From: Kiritimatiellales bacterium
GTDB lineage: Bacteria; Verrucomicrobiota; Kiritimatiellia; Kiritimatiellales; Pontiellaceae
Direction: 5' to 3'
NCBI GenBank assembly: GCA_030630445.1
Contig: DAOVNC010000048.1
Span: 1-13,650, forward strand
Length of the DNA: 13,650 nucleotides
Position numbers and translations under genes: made by a program. Shown piece after piece: positions 1 to 7,308 of this stretch; within the stretch, counting starts at the first letter, position 1; each line of letters begins with the position of its first letter. The notes beneath the pieces are model-generated. The model was not told the DNA's origin. It searched no databases and saw only the letters and a list, made by a program, of their open reading frames with translations.

Positions 1-1359
1 CCAACAGTAGCTCAAAAAAAACTGAAAGGAGCAAACTCACCTGATCGCAATATATGTGCCCACTACAAAAAGAAGCGAACTCAAAAAAAACTGAAAGGAG
101 CAAACCCACCTGATCGCAATATATGTGCCCACTACAATAAAAAAACCAACCCATCTGATTGTGGAGGGCATCATTCTGGACTCTTACTCGCTTCTGAGAT
201 AAAAGATCTTGGTTTAATAAGCTCTGGCAGCATTCTCCCGAGCAGCCTTAAAGCCACAACATATGATCTGAGATTGGGGTCTGGTCATTACATATATGAT
301 AATGGATGGAAACCAATATGGAGTGATCAAAACCTAGAGAATATGGATCTGGTCAATGATCGTTCTGTGTCCCCGCACTTCACTCCGACAGAAAAGCACA
401 ACACCCTTGTCATTCCACCGCATGGAATGGCTCTCATTCAACTTGAAGAAACTGTCGACACACTTTCGTGCATTGAAGACGGTTTCTTCGTATGCGGACA
501 CTTTGATTTAAAATTAACAACTCTCGCCAAAGGATTTATCAGCCAACAAGCAACTCAGGTGGAACCCGGCTACAAGGGGAAGTTATTTTGCTACTTAATC
601 AACCAAACGAATAACCCCATTCCCTTAACTACCGGAAGACCCATTGCCTCCATCGAATTTTCCTATATTTCTTGTATTGTACAGTGTTCTGAAAGCAGCA
701 GAGACGAACTGCAAGAATTCATATCGCGGAACGCTGAAAAATACAAAGAAGATCCATTTGCTGCCAAAAACCGCGACGGAAAAGAAACAGGAATCAATGA
801 CGTCAGATACTTTGTAAACAAATCCCTTCTTCCGTCAGGAGCTGGAATTAGCGCCCTTCACAAAGAGACCAAAGAATTACACGAAAACATAAAAGCAACA
901 TACGACCGCACCGAAACTCTTCAGAATGAGTGTAAAAAGGATGCAACAGACACAGGAAAAAAAGCCGCAACCAACGAAATAAAGACACATCTCAAATGGA
1001 TAATTCCTATACTTATCGCTTTAGTGGCGGGGATATATATGCAGATAATGGCCGTGGCTCGAGTCTTTGCTAGCAACGACTTAATAAACCACATGAAAAA
1101 TGCGTCAGAAGAAAAACGCAAGTTGGAAACAGCTAGCTCAAACCTCGTTGAAAATATTAAACAAGAACTCAACAACCTCCATCAAATAGCAACACTAAAC
1201 GATCAAAGTCTAACTAATCAGATGACGACACTCAACACCCTCAAAAGAAGCATCTCAAACGAGTGCCAAAATCTAGAACAATTAGAGAGCGAATTAAAAA
1301 CGACAGAAGATCGCTTAATCAGACTAAGCCTACAGATTACAAAAAAACACAAACCGTAA
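1..1359 (+). CDS. dCTP deaminase/dUTPase-fold protein with membrane helix and coiled coils (5' end outside window)
   Basis: The frame is open from base 1 to the TAA at 1357-1359 (452 residues in the window), so the gene starts upstream. A TTG at 274 is in frame but would remove the conserved N-terminal part of the fold. Counting from base 1: residues 1-60 hold a 23-residue tandem repeat; 61-225 match the dCTP deaminase/dUTPase fold (LLLASEIKDL, TYDLRLGSG, IPPHGMALIQLEETV, VEPGYKGKL, then LTTGRPIASIEF); 286-328 are predicted coiled coil; 332-356 form one hydrophobic helix (WIIPILIALVAGIYMQ); 361-448 are a second, long heptad-like coil. Active-site positions look lost: the Glu of the family LELxN strand is Tyr (592-594), the GRSSLAR motif reads KLTTLAK, and the Asp before PG is Glu. 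It is therefore probably a nucleotide binder or sensor rather than a deaminase. It sits 9 bp before the FAD gene, evidently co-transcribed. The fold is fairly certain; the function is unknown. Confidence 0.72.
   Translation, partial: PTVAQKKLKGANSPDRNICAHYKKKRTQKKLKGANPPDRNICAHYNKKTNPSDCGGHHSGLLLASEIKDLGLISSGSILPSSLKATTYDLRLGSGHYIYDNGWKPIWSDQNLENMDLVNDRSVSPHFTPTEKHNTLVIPPHGMALIQLEETVDTLSCIEDGFFVCGHFDLKLTTLAKGFISQQATQVEPGYKGKLFCYLINQTNNPIPLTTGRPIASIEFSYISCIVQCSESSRDELQEFISRNAEKYKEDPFAAKNRDGKETGINDVRYFVNKSLLPSGAGISALHKETKELHENIKATYDRTETLQNECKKDATDTGKKAATNEIKTHLKWIIPILIALVAGIYMQIMAVARVFASNDLINHMKNASEEKRKLETASSNLVENIKQELNNLHQIATLNDQSLTNQMTTLNTLKRSISNECQNLEQLESELKTTEDRLIRLSLQITKKHKP
11..68 (+). 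repeat. 69-bp-period tandem repeat, copy 1
   Basis: 58 bp matching 80-137 with a single T/C difference (37 versus 106), start-to-start period 69 bp. Because 69 is a multiple of three, both copies stay open in the frame of the downstream dCTP-deaminase-like gene and give a 23-residue repeated segment (QKKLKGAN, DRNICAHY). Each copy holds an A8 run and an AAAGGAG string resembling a ribosome binding site. Confidence 0.9.
80..137 (+). repeat. 69-bp-period tandem repeat, copy 2
   Basis: Second copy of the element at 11-68. A decayed third unit appears to follow at about 139-175, where the frame reads KKTNPSDCGGHH, resembling KGANPPDRNICAHY. Whether the repeat is coding or belongs to a leader depends on the start codon, which is outside the window. 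Confidence 0.88.
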
Positions 1360-1368
1360 AGAGACTGT

Positions 1369-2685
1369 ATGAACAAAAATAATATTGATATAATCATAGT
1401 TGGAGGAGGACTAGGAGGACTTCTTTCAAGTGTTCTTCTATCTGAAATTTCAGGACTACAGGTTGTCTTGCTTGAGGCAGGTAACGATTATGAAGACCGC
1501 CGATTGTTAAAGGCAGATACAAGGCACACCCTTGAAGGGATCGGTGGCGCAGGAACCTTGGGAGGCGGGAAACTTTGCGGAAGACCTTCTTCGAGCAAAC
1601 TTTGGTCAAAAACATGTCGCTCTCTTGGACAATATGCCGATTTTCTTTCATTTTTAGATTTACCTCATTCTGCAATAGAGACGCTTAAGAACAGGAATTA
1701 CTCGCAGCTTCATCTTGGCCGCTTACAACACAAGCAATATGGATCATATCTACTTAATGAGGGTCAGATGATGCAATTTGTTCTAAACATGAGGGAAAGA
1801 GCAATCTTGGCAGGAGTCGACCTCAAACCAAATTCCAGAGTTGATGAAATCAAGCGAAACAACACAAACTACGAGGTCTTGGTCAATAATGATTGGATAT
1901 CTGCAAAGAAAGTCATATTTGCAACAGGAAGAAGTGGTTCTCTTAGCCTGAAAAAACTACTGGGAGATTTCCCTATCCGTTTCAACGAACAATCTCCAGA
2001 TTTAGGCATACGGATTACAACACCAAAATACAGTACAGATGCTTTCATTGAAAATGGTGATGATGTTAAATATAAGCTCAATACTAAGCATCACAGTGTA
2101 CGTACGTTTTGTGTATGCACAGGCGGTTCCGTCACTCCCGTCAGTTTCGAGAATAGCACCTACTTTGATGGGCATTTCGGTTCGACATTAACCGATTCTG
2201 TGAATTTAGGGGTGATGAGCAGGGAAGCAGGGCTGGTTGGAACAAATGCCGCCTTGCAATATTGCCAACTTCTATCAAAAAACGGTCTTCCGCAAATTCC
2301 CCTAAGTGACTTGCACGCATATATCAACCTGCTGAAGAAAAGAAGTAATATGACACCTTTTAACGCAGTATTTGATTCGCTCATCTATTTTGTAGACGAA
2401 CTGCACAACAGAGGTGCTTTAAAATTAAACAATTCTGATTCAAAAGTTTTTTTCCCAGCGATTGATCGGTATTGGCCAAGGGTAACAACGGATGAGTATT
2501 TTGAGTCCTCATGCTCTGGACTATACGTAATCGGCGACGCCGCAGGGATAGCACGAGGATTTCTACAAGCTATGTGGTCTGGGTGGTGCGCCTCGGCAAG
2601 CATCATGCAACAAATCAAGGGAATTCAGATGCAGAAAAATGCGGCGTTTCATCACAACAAAGAAAATTTTGCCATTGCACCCTGA
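1369..2685 (+). CDS. FAD-dependent dehydrogenase, COG2509-like
   Basis: 438 residues. Residues 7-17 (DIIIVGGGLGG) form the Rossmann beta strand and glycine loop that binds the FAD pyrophosphate, with Glu36 at the end of the second strand as the usual ribose contact. GIGGAGTLGGGKL (58-70), DLGIR (211-215), VRTFCVC followed by GG (244-253) and GLYVIGDAAGIARG (384-397) match the arrangement of the uncharacterised FAD-dependent dehydrogenases of COG2509. No signal peptide or membrane helix is seen, so it should be cytoplasmic. The ATG lies 9 bp after the preceding stop, with a weak AAAGAG ribosome site at 1358-1363, so it is the second gene of an operon with the dCTP-deaminase-like membrane protein. 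The substrate is unknown; the Cys248/Cys250 pair could be redox active. Flavoprotein: confident. Exact subfamily: moderately so. Confidence 0.85.
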   Translation: MNKNNIDIIIVGGGLGGLLSSVLLSEISGLQVVLLEAGNDYEDRRLLKADTRHTLEGIGGAGTLGGGKLCGRPSSSKLWSKTCRSLGQYADFLSFLDLPHSAIETLKNRNYSQLHLGRLQHKQYGSYLLNEGQMMQFVLNMRERAILAGVDLKPNSRVDEIKRNNTNYEVLVNNDWISAKKVIFATGRSGSLSLKKLLGDFPIRFNEQSPDLGIRITTPKYSTDAFIENGDDVKYKLNTKHHSVRTFCVCTGGSVTPVSFENSTYFDGHFGSTLTDSVNLGVMSREAGLVGTNAALQYCQLLSKNGLPQIPLSDLHAYINLLKKRSNMTPFNAVFDSLIYFVDELHNRGALKLNNSDSKVFFPAIDRYWPRVTTDEYFESSCSGLYVIGDAAGIARGFLQAMWSGWCASASIMQQIKGIQMQKNAAFHHNKENFAIAP

Positions 2686-2700
2686 TAACATACCCAACTC

Positions 2701-2731
2701 TAAGATAAGCAGGTCTTCCTTCTGTATCTTA
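2701..2731. terminator. Stem-loop between convergent genes
   Basis: TAAGATA at 2701-2707 pairs with TATCTTA at 2725-2731. Inside it AGCAGG pairs with CCTTCT with one mismatch, leaving a TCTT loop and one bulged G. It lies 15 bp after the FAD gene stop and 22 bp before the end of the convergent TonB-like gene. There is no T tract on either side, so a bidirectional transcript-end role is plausible but not that of a textbook intrinsic terminator. Confidence 0.4.
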
Positions 2732-2753
2732 TGGAGTCAGATGTCGGCAGCCA

Positions 2754-3893
2754 TCAATAATCCTTAAACACCGGCCCATTGGTCAGGCAGGCCTCGTTCG
2801 TCGACAGATCCTGATAGATGAGATCGAGCTGGTCGTGCGAAAGCTCGGACATCTTGAAGATCGGAAGAATCGGCCCGCCTTGGCGATTGCGCTCATACTC
2901 AACCCCCTTGACCTCGACGAGGAGCATAAGGGCGGCCAACCCGCCGTTATCACCCATCAGAATATCGATATCGCGCGGAACACCCGCCTTGAGCGAGACC
3001 CAGTCGCCAACCTCCATCGTGGTGTTGTGCCCCAAACGGTACATTTTTCGCTGCGGGTCGTTCCCCCGCCAGAAATTTCCATACTTGTCCCGGTCCCCTT
3101 CCCAAATGTCAGCGAACACAACCTCCTTGCCGACCCGAACCGCCAAAATCTCATCGCCCACCCCCCAGAAGCGGAACGTGATATCCTCCGGATACACAAT
3201 CTGGCCCTTGCAGTGGACCATCCAGAAAAAACCGGAACCCGGATCCTCGCCAAACGAAGCCGGAGCGACGGAGGAGCTCATGGTTGGAATCATGATATAC
3301 GTGGGATAGCGTTTCTCGGGTGCCCGGTAGAAGCGGGACAACGTCGAGGTATTCCATCCGCTTTTCAGAAACTTTCTTATGGTGTCCCTGAAGGTGTCCT
3401 GCCCCTCGCCATTATAGCTGCCCGCCCGGTTTCGCTTAAAATCATAATAGGTCCCCTCCATGTCATTGCCTATGCGCTCGGACGGCGGTGGACCAATATG
3501 GCCAGGTCCAAGAGGGGACAGCATATTGGTGACATCGATTCCGGGGTCGACATTGAGGTCCGTTCCCATGTAGGCAGGCGGACGATCCAGCGCCTGGATT
3601 TTGTGCAGCTCGGGATCATCGACTTCAGCGGTAATCAATGCGGGGGGATCGGGCGTGGATTCTGTATTCACCCTCACCGGGGGCTTGGGGGGCGGCAACT
3701 CCATCTCGGGGGGCGGCTCAACCCCAACGAATGGCGGCGGCGGGGCTGGCGGCGGAGTGATCGTGATGACGATCAAAAAACCGGCAAGCACAAAGAGTCC
3801 GGCGTGGATCAGGATACTCAGCACCACCGCGCCGGGCATTCCCTTGACCAGTTTCTGGATCGGTTTTAGTCCTATATTTTTAGCCTTTCCCAT
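2754..3893 (-). CDS. TonB-like membrane protein with proline-rich linker and PA14-like domain
   Basis: 379 residues from the ATG at 3893, chosen over an upstream TTG at 3920 because a GGGGGAGGG ribosome site lies just before it. A basic N-terminus leads into one membrane helix at 21-46 (VVLSILIHAGLFVLAGFLIV), with the SxxxH pattern typical of TonB-type anchors, followed by a proline-rich stretch at 47-85 (PPPAPPPP, ELPPPKPPV). The rest should be periplasmic. Residues about 147-345 resemble a PA14-type beta sandwich (EGTYYDFK, KGQIVYPEDITFRFWGVGD, LAVRVGKEVVF). No classical TonB C-terminal domain is seen, so it may replace the energy-transducing end with a ligand-binding module. ExbB/ExbD genes, if any, lie outside the window. 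It converges on the FAD gene. PA14 assignment is by eye. Confidence 0.7.
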   Translation of the reverse strand: MGKAKNIGLKPIQKLVKGMPGAVVLSILIHAGLFVLAGFLIVITITPPPAPPPPFVGVEPPPEMELPPPKPPVRVNTESTPDPPALITAEVDDPELHKIQALDRPPAYMGTDLNVDPGIDVTNMLSPLGPGHIGPPPSERIGNDMEGTYYDFKRNRAGSYNGEGQDTFRDTIRKFLKSGWNTSTLSRFYRAPEKRYPTYIMIPTMSSSVAPASFGEDPGSGFFWMVHCKGQIVYPEDITFRFWGVGDEILAVRVGKEVVFADIWEGDRDKYGNFWRGNDPQRKMYRLGHNTTMEVGDWVSLKAGVPRDIDILMGDNGGLAALMLLVEVKGVEYERNRQGGPILPIFKMSELSHDQLDLIYQDLSTNEACLTNGPVFKDY

Positions 3894-4051
3894 CACACCC
3901 TCCCCCGAATAACAACACAAACCCGGACAGAAGCGGAACCTTCCCGGCTCCCGACACCCTCGTGCCCTGCATTTGCATTGGCTTTCACCTAGGTGGATAC
4001 TACCCCGTCGACAACGTTGTTGCCAAATAGATTTACGGGAAGAAGCACGGT
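3894..4051 (-). pseudogene. Gap upstream of the TonB-like gene; possible degraded LRR fragment at 3989-4060
   Basis: The minus frame ending with TAG at 3989-3991 reads FEATRTVLLPVNLFGNNVV. Its middle (GTAAATCTA, then GGCAACAACGTT) resembles the clearer LRR fragment at 7061-7192 if about 12 bases were lost. Both fragments sit at the same side of the 116-bp repeat. The match is weak and may be chance. The rest of this gap should hold the promoter of the TonB-like gene, but no convincing box is visible. Confidence 0.3.
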
Positions 4052-4096
4052 GCGAGTTGCCTCAAATTAAATGGCACCGAATCGGGCAAACGCAAA

Positions 4097-4128
4097 CCGG
4101 CGAATCAGGCACATGCCCGATTCGCCGG
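4097..4128 (-). terminator. Strong stem-loop 3' of the truncated gene copy
   Basis: CCGGCGAATC (4097-4106) pairs perfectly with GATTCGCCGG (4119-4128). After one A/C mismatch the stem continues GGC/GCC around an ACAT loop. It lies about 35 bp past the minus-strand stop of the truncated copy, and on the minus strand it is followed by a T-rich but broken tract (TTTGCGTTTG), so a terminator role is likely. The 3' arm can also pair with GAATCGGGCA at 4079-4088, giving an alternative fold. Confidence 0.5.
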
Positions 4129-4163
4129 AAATCCCGGATTGCACCCTACGAGAACCCTCGATT

Positions 4164-4732
4164 TTAGTAGGTTGATTTGACCCGGTAGAACTCTTTTCCT
4201 TCTGTGGCCGGGAACACAAAGTTGGTTTCCGTCACACCGCTGATCTCAAACAAGTCAGTCCACCCCGACTGCAGGCTATCTGAGGTCTGCAGGATGTTGG
4301 TGATCTCCGGAGCTACAGAAAGATTAGATGCCCCAATGGTCACCGAGTCCACTCCGGGCTCAACCGATAGCACCACATGGCTCGACTTAGTAGCCGAACT
4401 ATAGATGAACTGGGCACTGGCGGTGGTGGAGGTATCGGCGGTCACACGCACCCATTGGGCGCGGAAACCTTCGGGGAATACATAATCGGGGGTCTCGCTG
4501 GGCTGAACCGTGAAGGTTCCGTAGGTGGACCAAGTGTTGTCTGCCAGGAAGTCAACCTCGACGGTGAAGTTGACAGCAGTCCCATTGTCGTGGGAGAGCG
4601 ACAGCTCCTTTTTATCGTAGCCATACATGAGGTATGGATCCGAAGGGGTGCCCGCAGTGACGGCGGTATCGAGCCATGGGCCACCGTATCCACGGGGTTC
4701 ACCCATTTCCCAAAGGTCGTCGACCTCGCCAA
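4164..4732 (-). pseudogene. Truncated duplicate of the C-terminus of the 1334-residue secreted protein
   Basis: From GEVDDLWEMGEPRGYGGPW to the final FYRVKSTY it closely matches the last ~190 residues of the protein encoded at 7511-11515. Similarity stops abruptly at 4732. A continuous frame runs to a TTG at 4793, giving 209 residues, but the first ~20 (INARLLQYQLGNPNA) are unrelated, there is no signal peptide and no ribosome site. I read it as a 5'-truncated leftover of the block duplication, not an expressed gene, although the frame is intact and selection cannot be excluded. Confidence 0.75.
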
Positions 4733-4807
4733 CCGAACACCGTACCGCGTTTGGATTTCCGAGTTGATACTGTAGCAGACGCGCGTTGATCAATGGGAAG
4801 GCCTCGG

Positions 4808-7045
4808 CTATCTGCTACGACCGCTCTTTTTATACTTCGCCAACGCATCAGACAGCATTTTCACTTTCTCCGGCTGTTCATTATAGAGATTGGTCTTTTC
4901 GTAGGGATCCGTCTTCATGTTGAAAAGCGTCTTGCCGCCGGGGATAAGCTTCCAGTCACCGATCCGGATGGCGAAGGTGCCAAAGTAACTGTGATGCACA
5001 ATACTTAGGTTCTTCTGGTTTTTATTCTCTTTGCCCAACAACGCTGGCAGAAAACTGAAGCTGTCCTCGCCGGCGTCTGCGGGTAGTTTTTTTTGGACGA
5101 GATCCGCGCAGGTTGCCAACAATCCCGTCAAGCAAAGCGGGGTATCATTCACATGGCCTTTCTTGATTTTATCGGGCCACCTCGCGATGAACGGTACGCG
5201 ATGGCCTCCTTCGGAAAGGCTTGATTTTTTACCTTTCAGCTTCCCGGACGAGCTATGCCCTTTGCCGCCTGCGACGGCTCCATTATCGCTGGTTACGATG
5301 ATCAGGGTGTTATCCGATATTTTAAGCCGGTCAAGAACCTTCACGACCTCTCCAACCGTCCAATCGAATTGAGCCACAAAATCCTCGCGCCGTCCCACCC
5401 CGGTCTCTCCATTGAATTCTTCGGTGGGCACGCACGGCCGATGCGGCGCAACCGGCGTCAAATATATAAAGAACGGTTTATCGGGGTTTTGGGTATGGGC
5501 TTGTTCGATAAACTCAACCGTTTTTTTCGTAAACTCAACATCCGCGTTTTCATCGATCCATCCGGGCGACATCCAACCTTCGTGCGATTCCCGCCCTGAC
5601 GAATCGGGAAGCGTCGGTGTCTTGGCTTCCCGCCATTCAGTCGGAAGGATGGCTGGCTTGCGGTTGAGGATGAAACAATGGGGTTCCATATTGTGCCCCG
5701 CGCCGCTGATAAAGCTGTAGTCGAATCCAAGATCGTTGGGTGAGTATTCCGCCGCACGGGAAAAATCGACATCCTTGACCCCTTTTTTGCCATACATGTG
5801 CTTGTTCTTTCCCCTTGCAAATTCATCGCTGTCATTCTTGTAGAAATTCATACCCAAATGCCACTTGCCAATACATGCCGTGGTATAGCCATTTTCTTTG
5901 AGCAAGGACGCCACCGTCATGCGATCCTTCTCAATAAGCGGCTCGTCAAAGGTGATCCACAATACTTCTTTTTTTAGGCGTGTTCGCCAGCAATACCGCC
6001 CCGTCAGTGCCCCATAGCGGGACGGAGTGCACACCGATGCCGAGGAGTGTGCATCGGTAAAGAGAGCTCCTTGCTTCGCCAATTTATCCATATTTGGAGT
6101 GGGTATCTTGGACTCCGGATTATAGCACCCAGGATCTCCGTACCCCATGTCATCCGCCATGATGAAAACAATGTTCGGCCTCTTCTGTGTTTTCGGAAAC
6201 CAAAGTTCAAGCAAAAATTCAAGACTGCCTTCCATCGTGGCATTGAAGTCGTCATCGCTACTGCCTGGGCGGAAAAACGATCCATTGAAAAATCCGTGCG
6301 TTTTTCCATTAAAAGGAACGAGTCGACAGGTGTTGCCCGCATCCTTCATCAACTTCGAAAAGCGCTCTACATTTTCAAATGGAACGGTTGTGTCGACTGT
6401 GCCGTGAAAGATCAACGTCGGCGGAAGCCCTTTTCGAACATGGTGGCATGGCGATATTTCCGTCTTCCGGTCTTCGCCGACCTTGCTCAATCCATACCCG
6501 GCTTCGGTGGTGTCGATGACCGGGTTGTATAGAATCATGACATTCGGCAGGGAGCTAATGGCTAAATCTTCACCCTCTTCCTCATGCCCCGAAATCACTC
6601 CCGTGCAAGCCGCGACATGCCCGCCCGCCGACCCCCCGGCCGCAACAATCTTATTGGGATCTATGCCCAGCTCATCGGCATGTTGCCGAACCCAGCGAAT
6701 GGCGGACTTCCCGTCCTTGACGCATTCGAAGGGTGTTGTTCCGTGGGATTTCTTTGTCCGGTAGTCGACAGAGATCGCAACCAGGCCCCGTTTCGCCACC
6801 CCCCGTGCCTGCTGATAGAATCGCTTTGGGGTTCCCCCCGTCCAGCCGCCACCAAAAAAGAAAAGGATGACCGGACGCTTGTCGGTCGATCTATGGTTTT
6901 TCGGAAAAAAAACCTGAAAACCAAGGTTTTCCCCCTCCGCCGTGTACATCATCTTATAGTCCACGCTCTTATCCGGCACAAACGTTCCACCCGCGAAAAC
7001 AGAACCAACAAGAACCAAAACCGATGTAGTAATAATTTTTATCAT
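4808..7045 (-). CDS. Secreted bifunctional alpha/beta-hydrolase (esterase) - sulfatase fusion
   Basis: 745 residues. ATG at 7045 follows an AGGGGA ribosome site. Residues 1-18 are a signal peptide. Residues ~30-282 are an alpha/beta hydrolase of the esterase/dienelactone-hydrolase type: oxyanion motif FFFGGGW (62-68), nucleophile Ser139 in GGSAGG, Asp218 in HGTVD and His250 in GKTHGF complete a triad. Residues ~288-740 are a family S1 (alkaline-phosphatase-like) sulfatase: metal-binding ADD (297-299), Cys339 in CTPSR, the motif converted to formylglycine, then LTGR, GKWHLG (393-398) and SDNG (586-589). All key residues are present in both halves. The enzyme probably removes acyl and sulfate groups from one polysaccharide outside the cytoplasm and would need a formylglycine-generating enzyme encoded elsewhere. 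It lies between two direct repeats and starts 16 bp after an LRR remnant. Substrate unknown. Confidence 0.92.
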   Translation of the reverse strand: MIKIITTSVLVLVGSVFAGGTFVPDKSVDYKMMYTAEGENLGFQVFFPKNHRSTDKRPVILFFFGGGWTGGTPKRFYQQARGVAKRGLVAISVDYRTKKSHGTTPFECVKDGKSAIRWVRQHADELGIDPNKIVAAGGSAGGHVAACTGVISGHEEEGEDLAISSLPNVMILYNPVIDTTEAGYGLSKVGEDRKTEISPCHHVRKGLPPTLIFHGTVDTTVPFENVERFSKLMKDAGNTCRLVPFNGKTHGFFNGSFFRPGSSDDDFNATMEGSLEFLLELWFPKTQKRPNIVFIMADDMGYGDPGCYNPESKIPTPNMDKLAKQGALFTDAHSSASVCTPSRYGALTGRYCWRTRLKKEVLWITFDEPLIEKDRMTVASLLKENGYTTACIGKWHLGMNFYKNDSDEFARGKNKHMYGKKGVKDVDFSRAAEYSPNDLGFDYSFISGAGHNMEPHCFILNRKPAILPTEWREAKTPTLPDSSGRESHEGWMSPGWIDENADVEFTKKTVEFIEQAHTQNPDKPFFIYLTPVAPHRPCVPTEEFNGETGVGRREDFVAQFDWTVGEVVKVLDRLKISDNTLIIVTSDNGAVAGGKGHSSSGKLKGKKSSLSEGGHRVPFIARWPDKIKKGHVNDTPLCLTGLLATCADLVQKKLPADAGEDSFSFLPALLGKENKNQKNLSIVHHSYFGTFAIRIGDWKLIPGGKTLFNMKTDPYEKTNLYNEQPEKVKMLSDALAKYKKSGRSR

Positions 7046-7060
7046 ATACCGTTTCCCCTG

Positions 7061-7192
7061 TTAAAATTGGCTTCGTGCATCAATATTGGTGACACTGTTG
7101 CCGAATGTTACACTCGCTAGGTTTACGCAACGATAGAATGTGCCACTTCCAAAGGTGGTGACGCTATCAGGAATCGTGATGCTCGTCAGGCC
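7061..7192 (-). pseudogene. BspA-type leucine-rich-repeat (LRR_5) fragment
   Basis: The minus strand encodes GLTSITIPDSVTTFG, then FYRCVNLASVTFGNSVTNI, ending with TAA at 7061-7063. This is the repeat signature of LRR_5/BspA surface proteins (LTSxTIPDSVTxIGxxAFxxCxxL). A stop lies just upstream within the adjoining 116-bp repeat, so only about one and a half repeats survive. It has no start codon or ribosome site and ends 15 bp before the sulfatase start codon, so it forms part of the leader of that gene. Confidence 0.72.
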
Positions 7193-7308
7193 GCGAGTTG
7201 CCTCAAATTAAATGACACTGAATCGGGCAAACGCAAACCGGCGAACCAGGGACATGCCCGATCCGCCGGAAATCCCGGATAGCACCCTACGAGAATCCTC
7301 GATTTTAG

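Larger units (their letters stand above)
4052..4732. repeat. Duplicated block, left copy (681 bp)
   Basis: Direct repeat of 7193-7308 plus 7510-8079. The 116-bp part 4052-4167 differs from 7193-7308 at about 7 positions with no indel. The part 4164-4732 aligns with 7511-8079 at constant offset (3347), also without net indel. The left copy lacks the 201-bp insertion present in the right copy and so shows the uninterrupted form of the site. The two copies flank the esterase-sulfatase gene. Confidence 0.9.

Noticed and set aside
11..137. CRISPR array
   Set aside because: Only two 58-bp units separated by 11 bp, with a partial third. Unit and spacer sizes do not fit CRISPR, and no cas genes are present.
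274..1359. TTG at 274 as the start of the dCTP-deaminase-like gene
   Set aside because: The same frame upstream encodes conserved N-terminal motifs of the fold (SEIKDL, TYDLRL), and no ribosome site precedes the TTG.
2835..3869. 344-residue + strand open frame opposite the TonB-like gene
   Set aside because: It is antisense to a gene with clear domains and a ribosome site, and its translation has no recognisable motif. GC-rich codons on the other strand explain its length.
4164..4793. Intact 209-residue gene
   Set aside because: The N-terminal ~20 residues are unrelated to its homologue, there is no signal peptide or ribosome site, and the homology break at 4732 marks a truncation.
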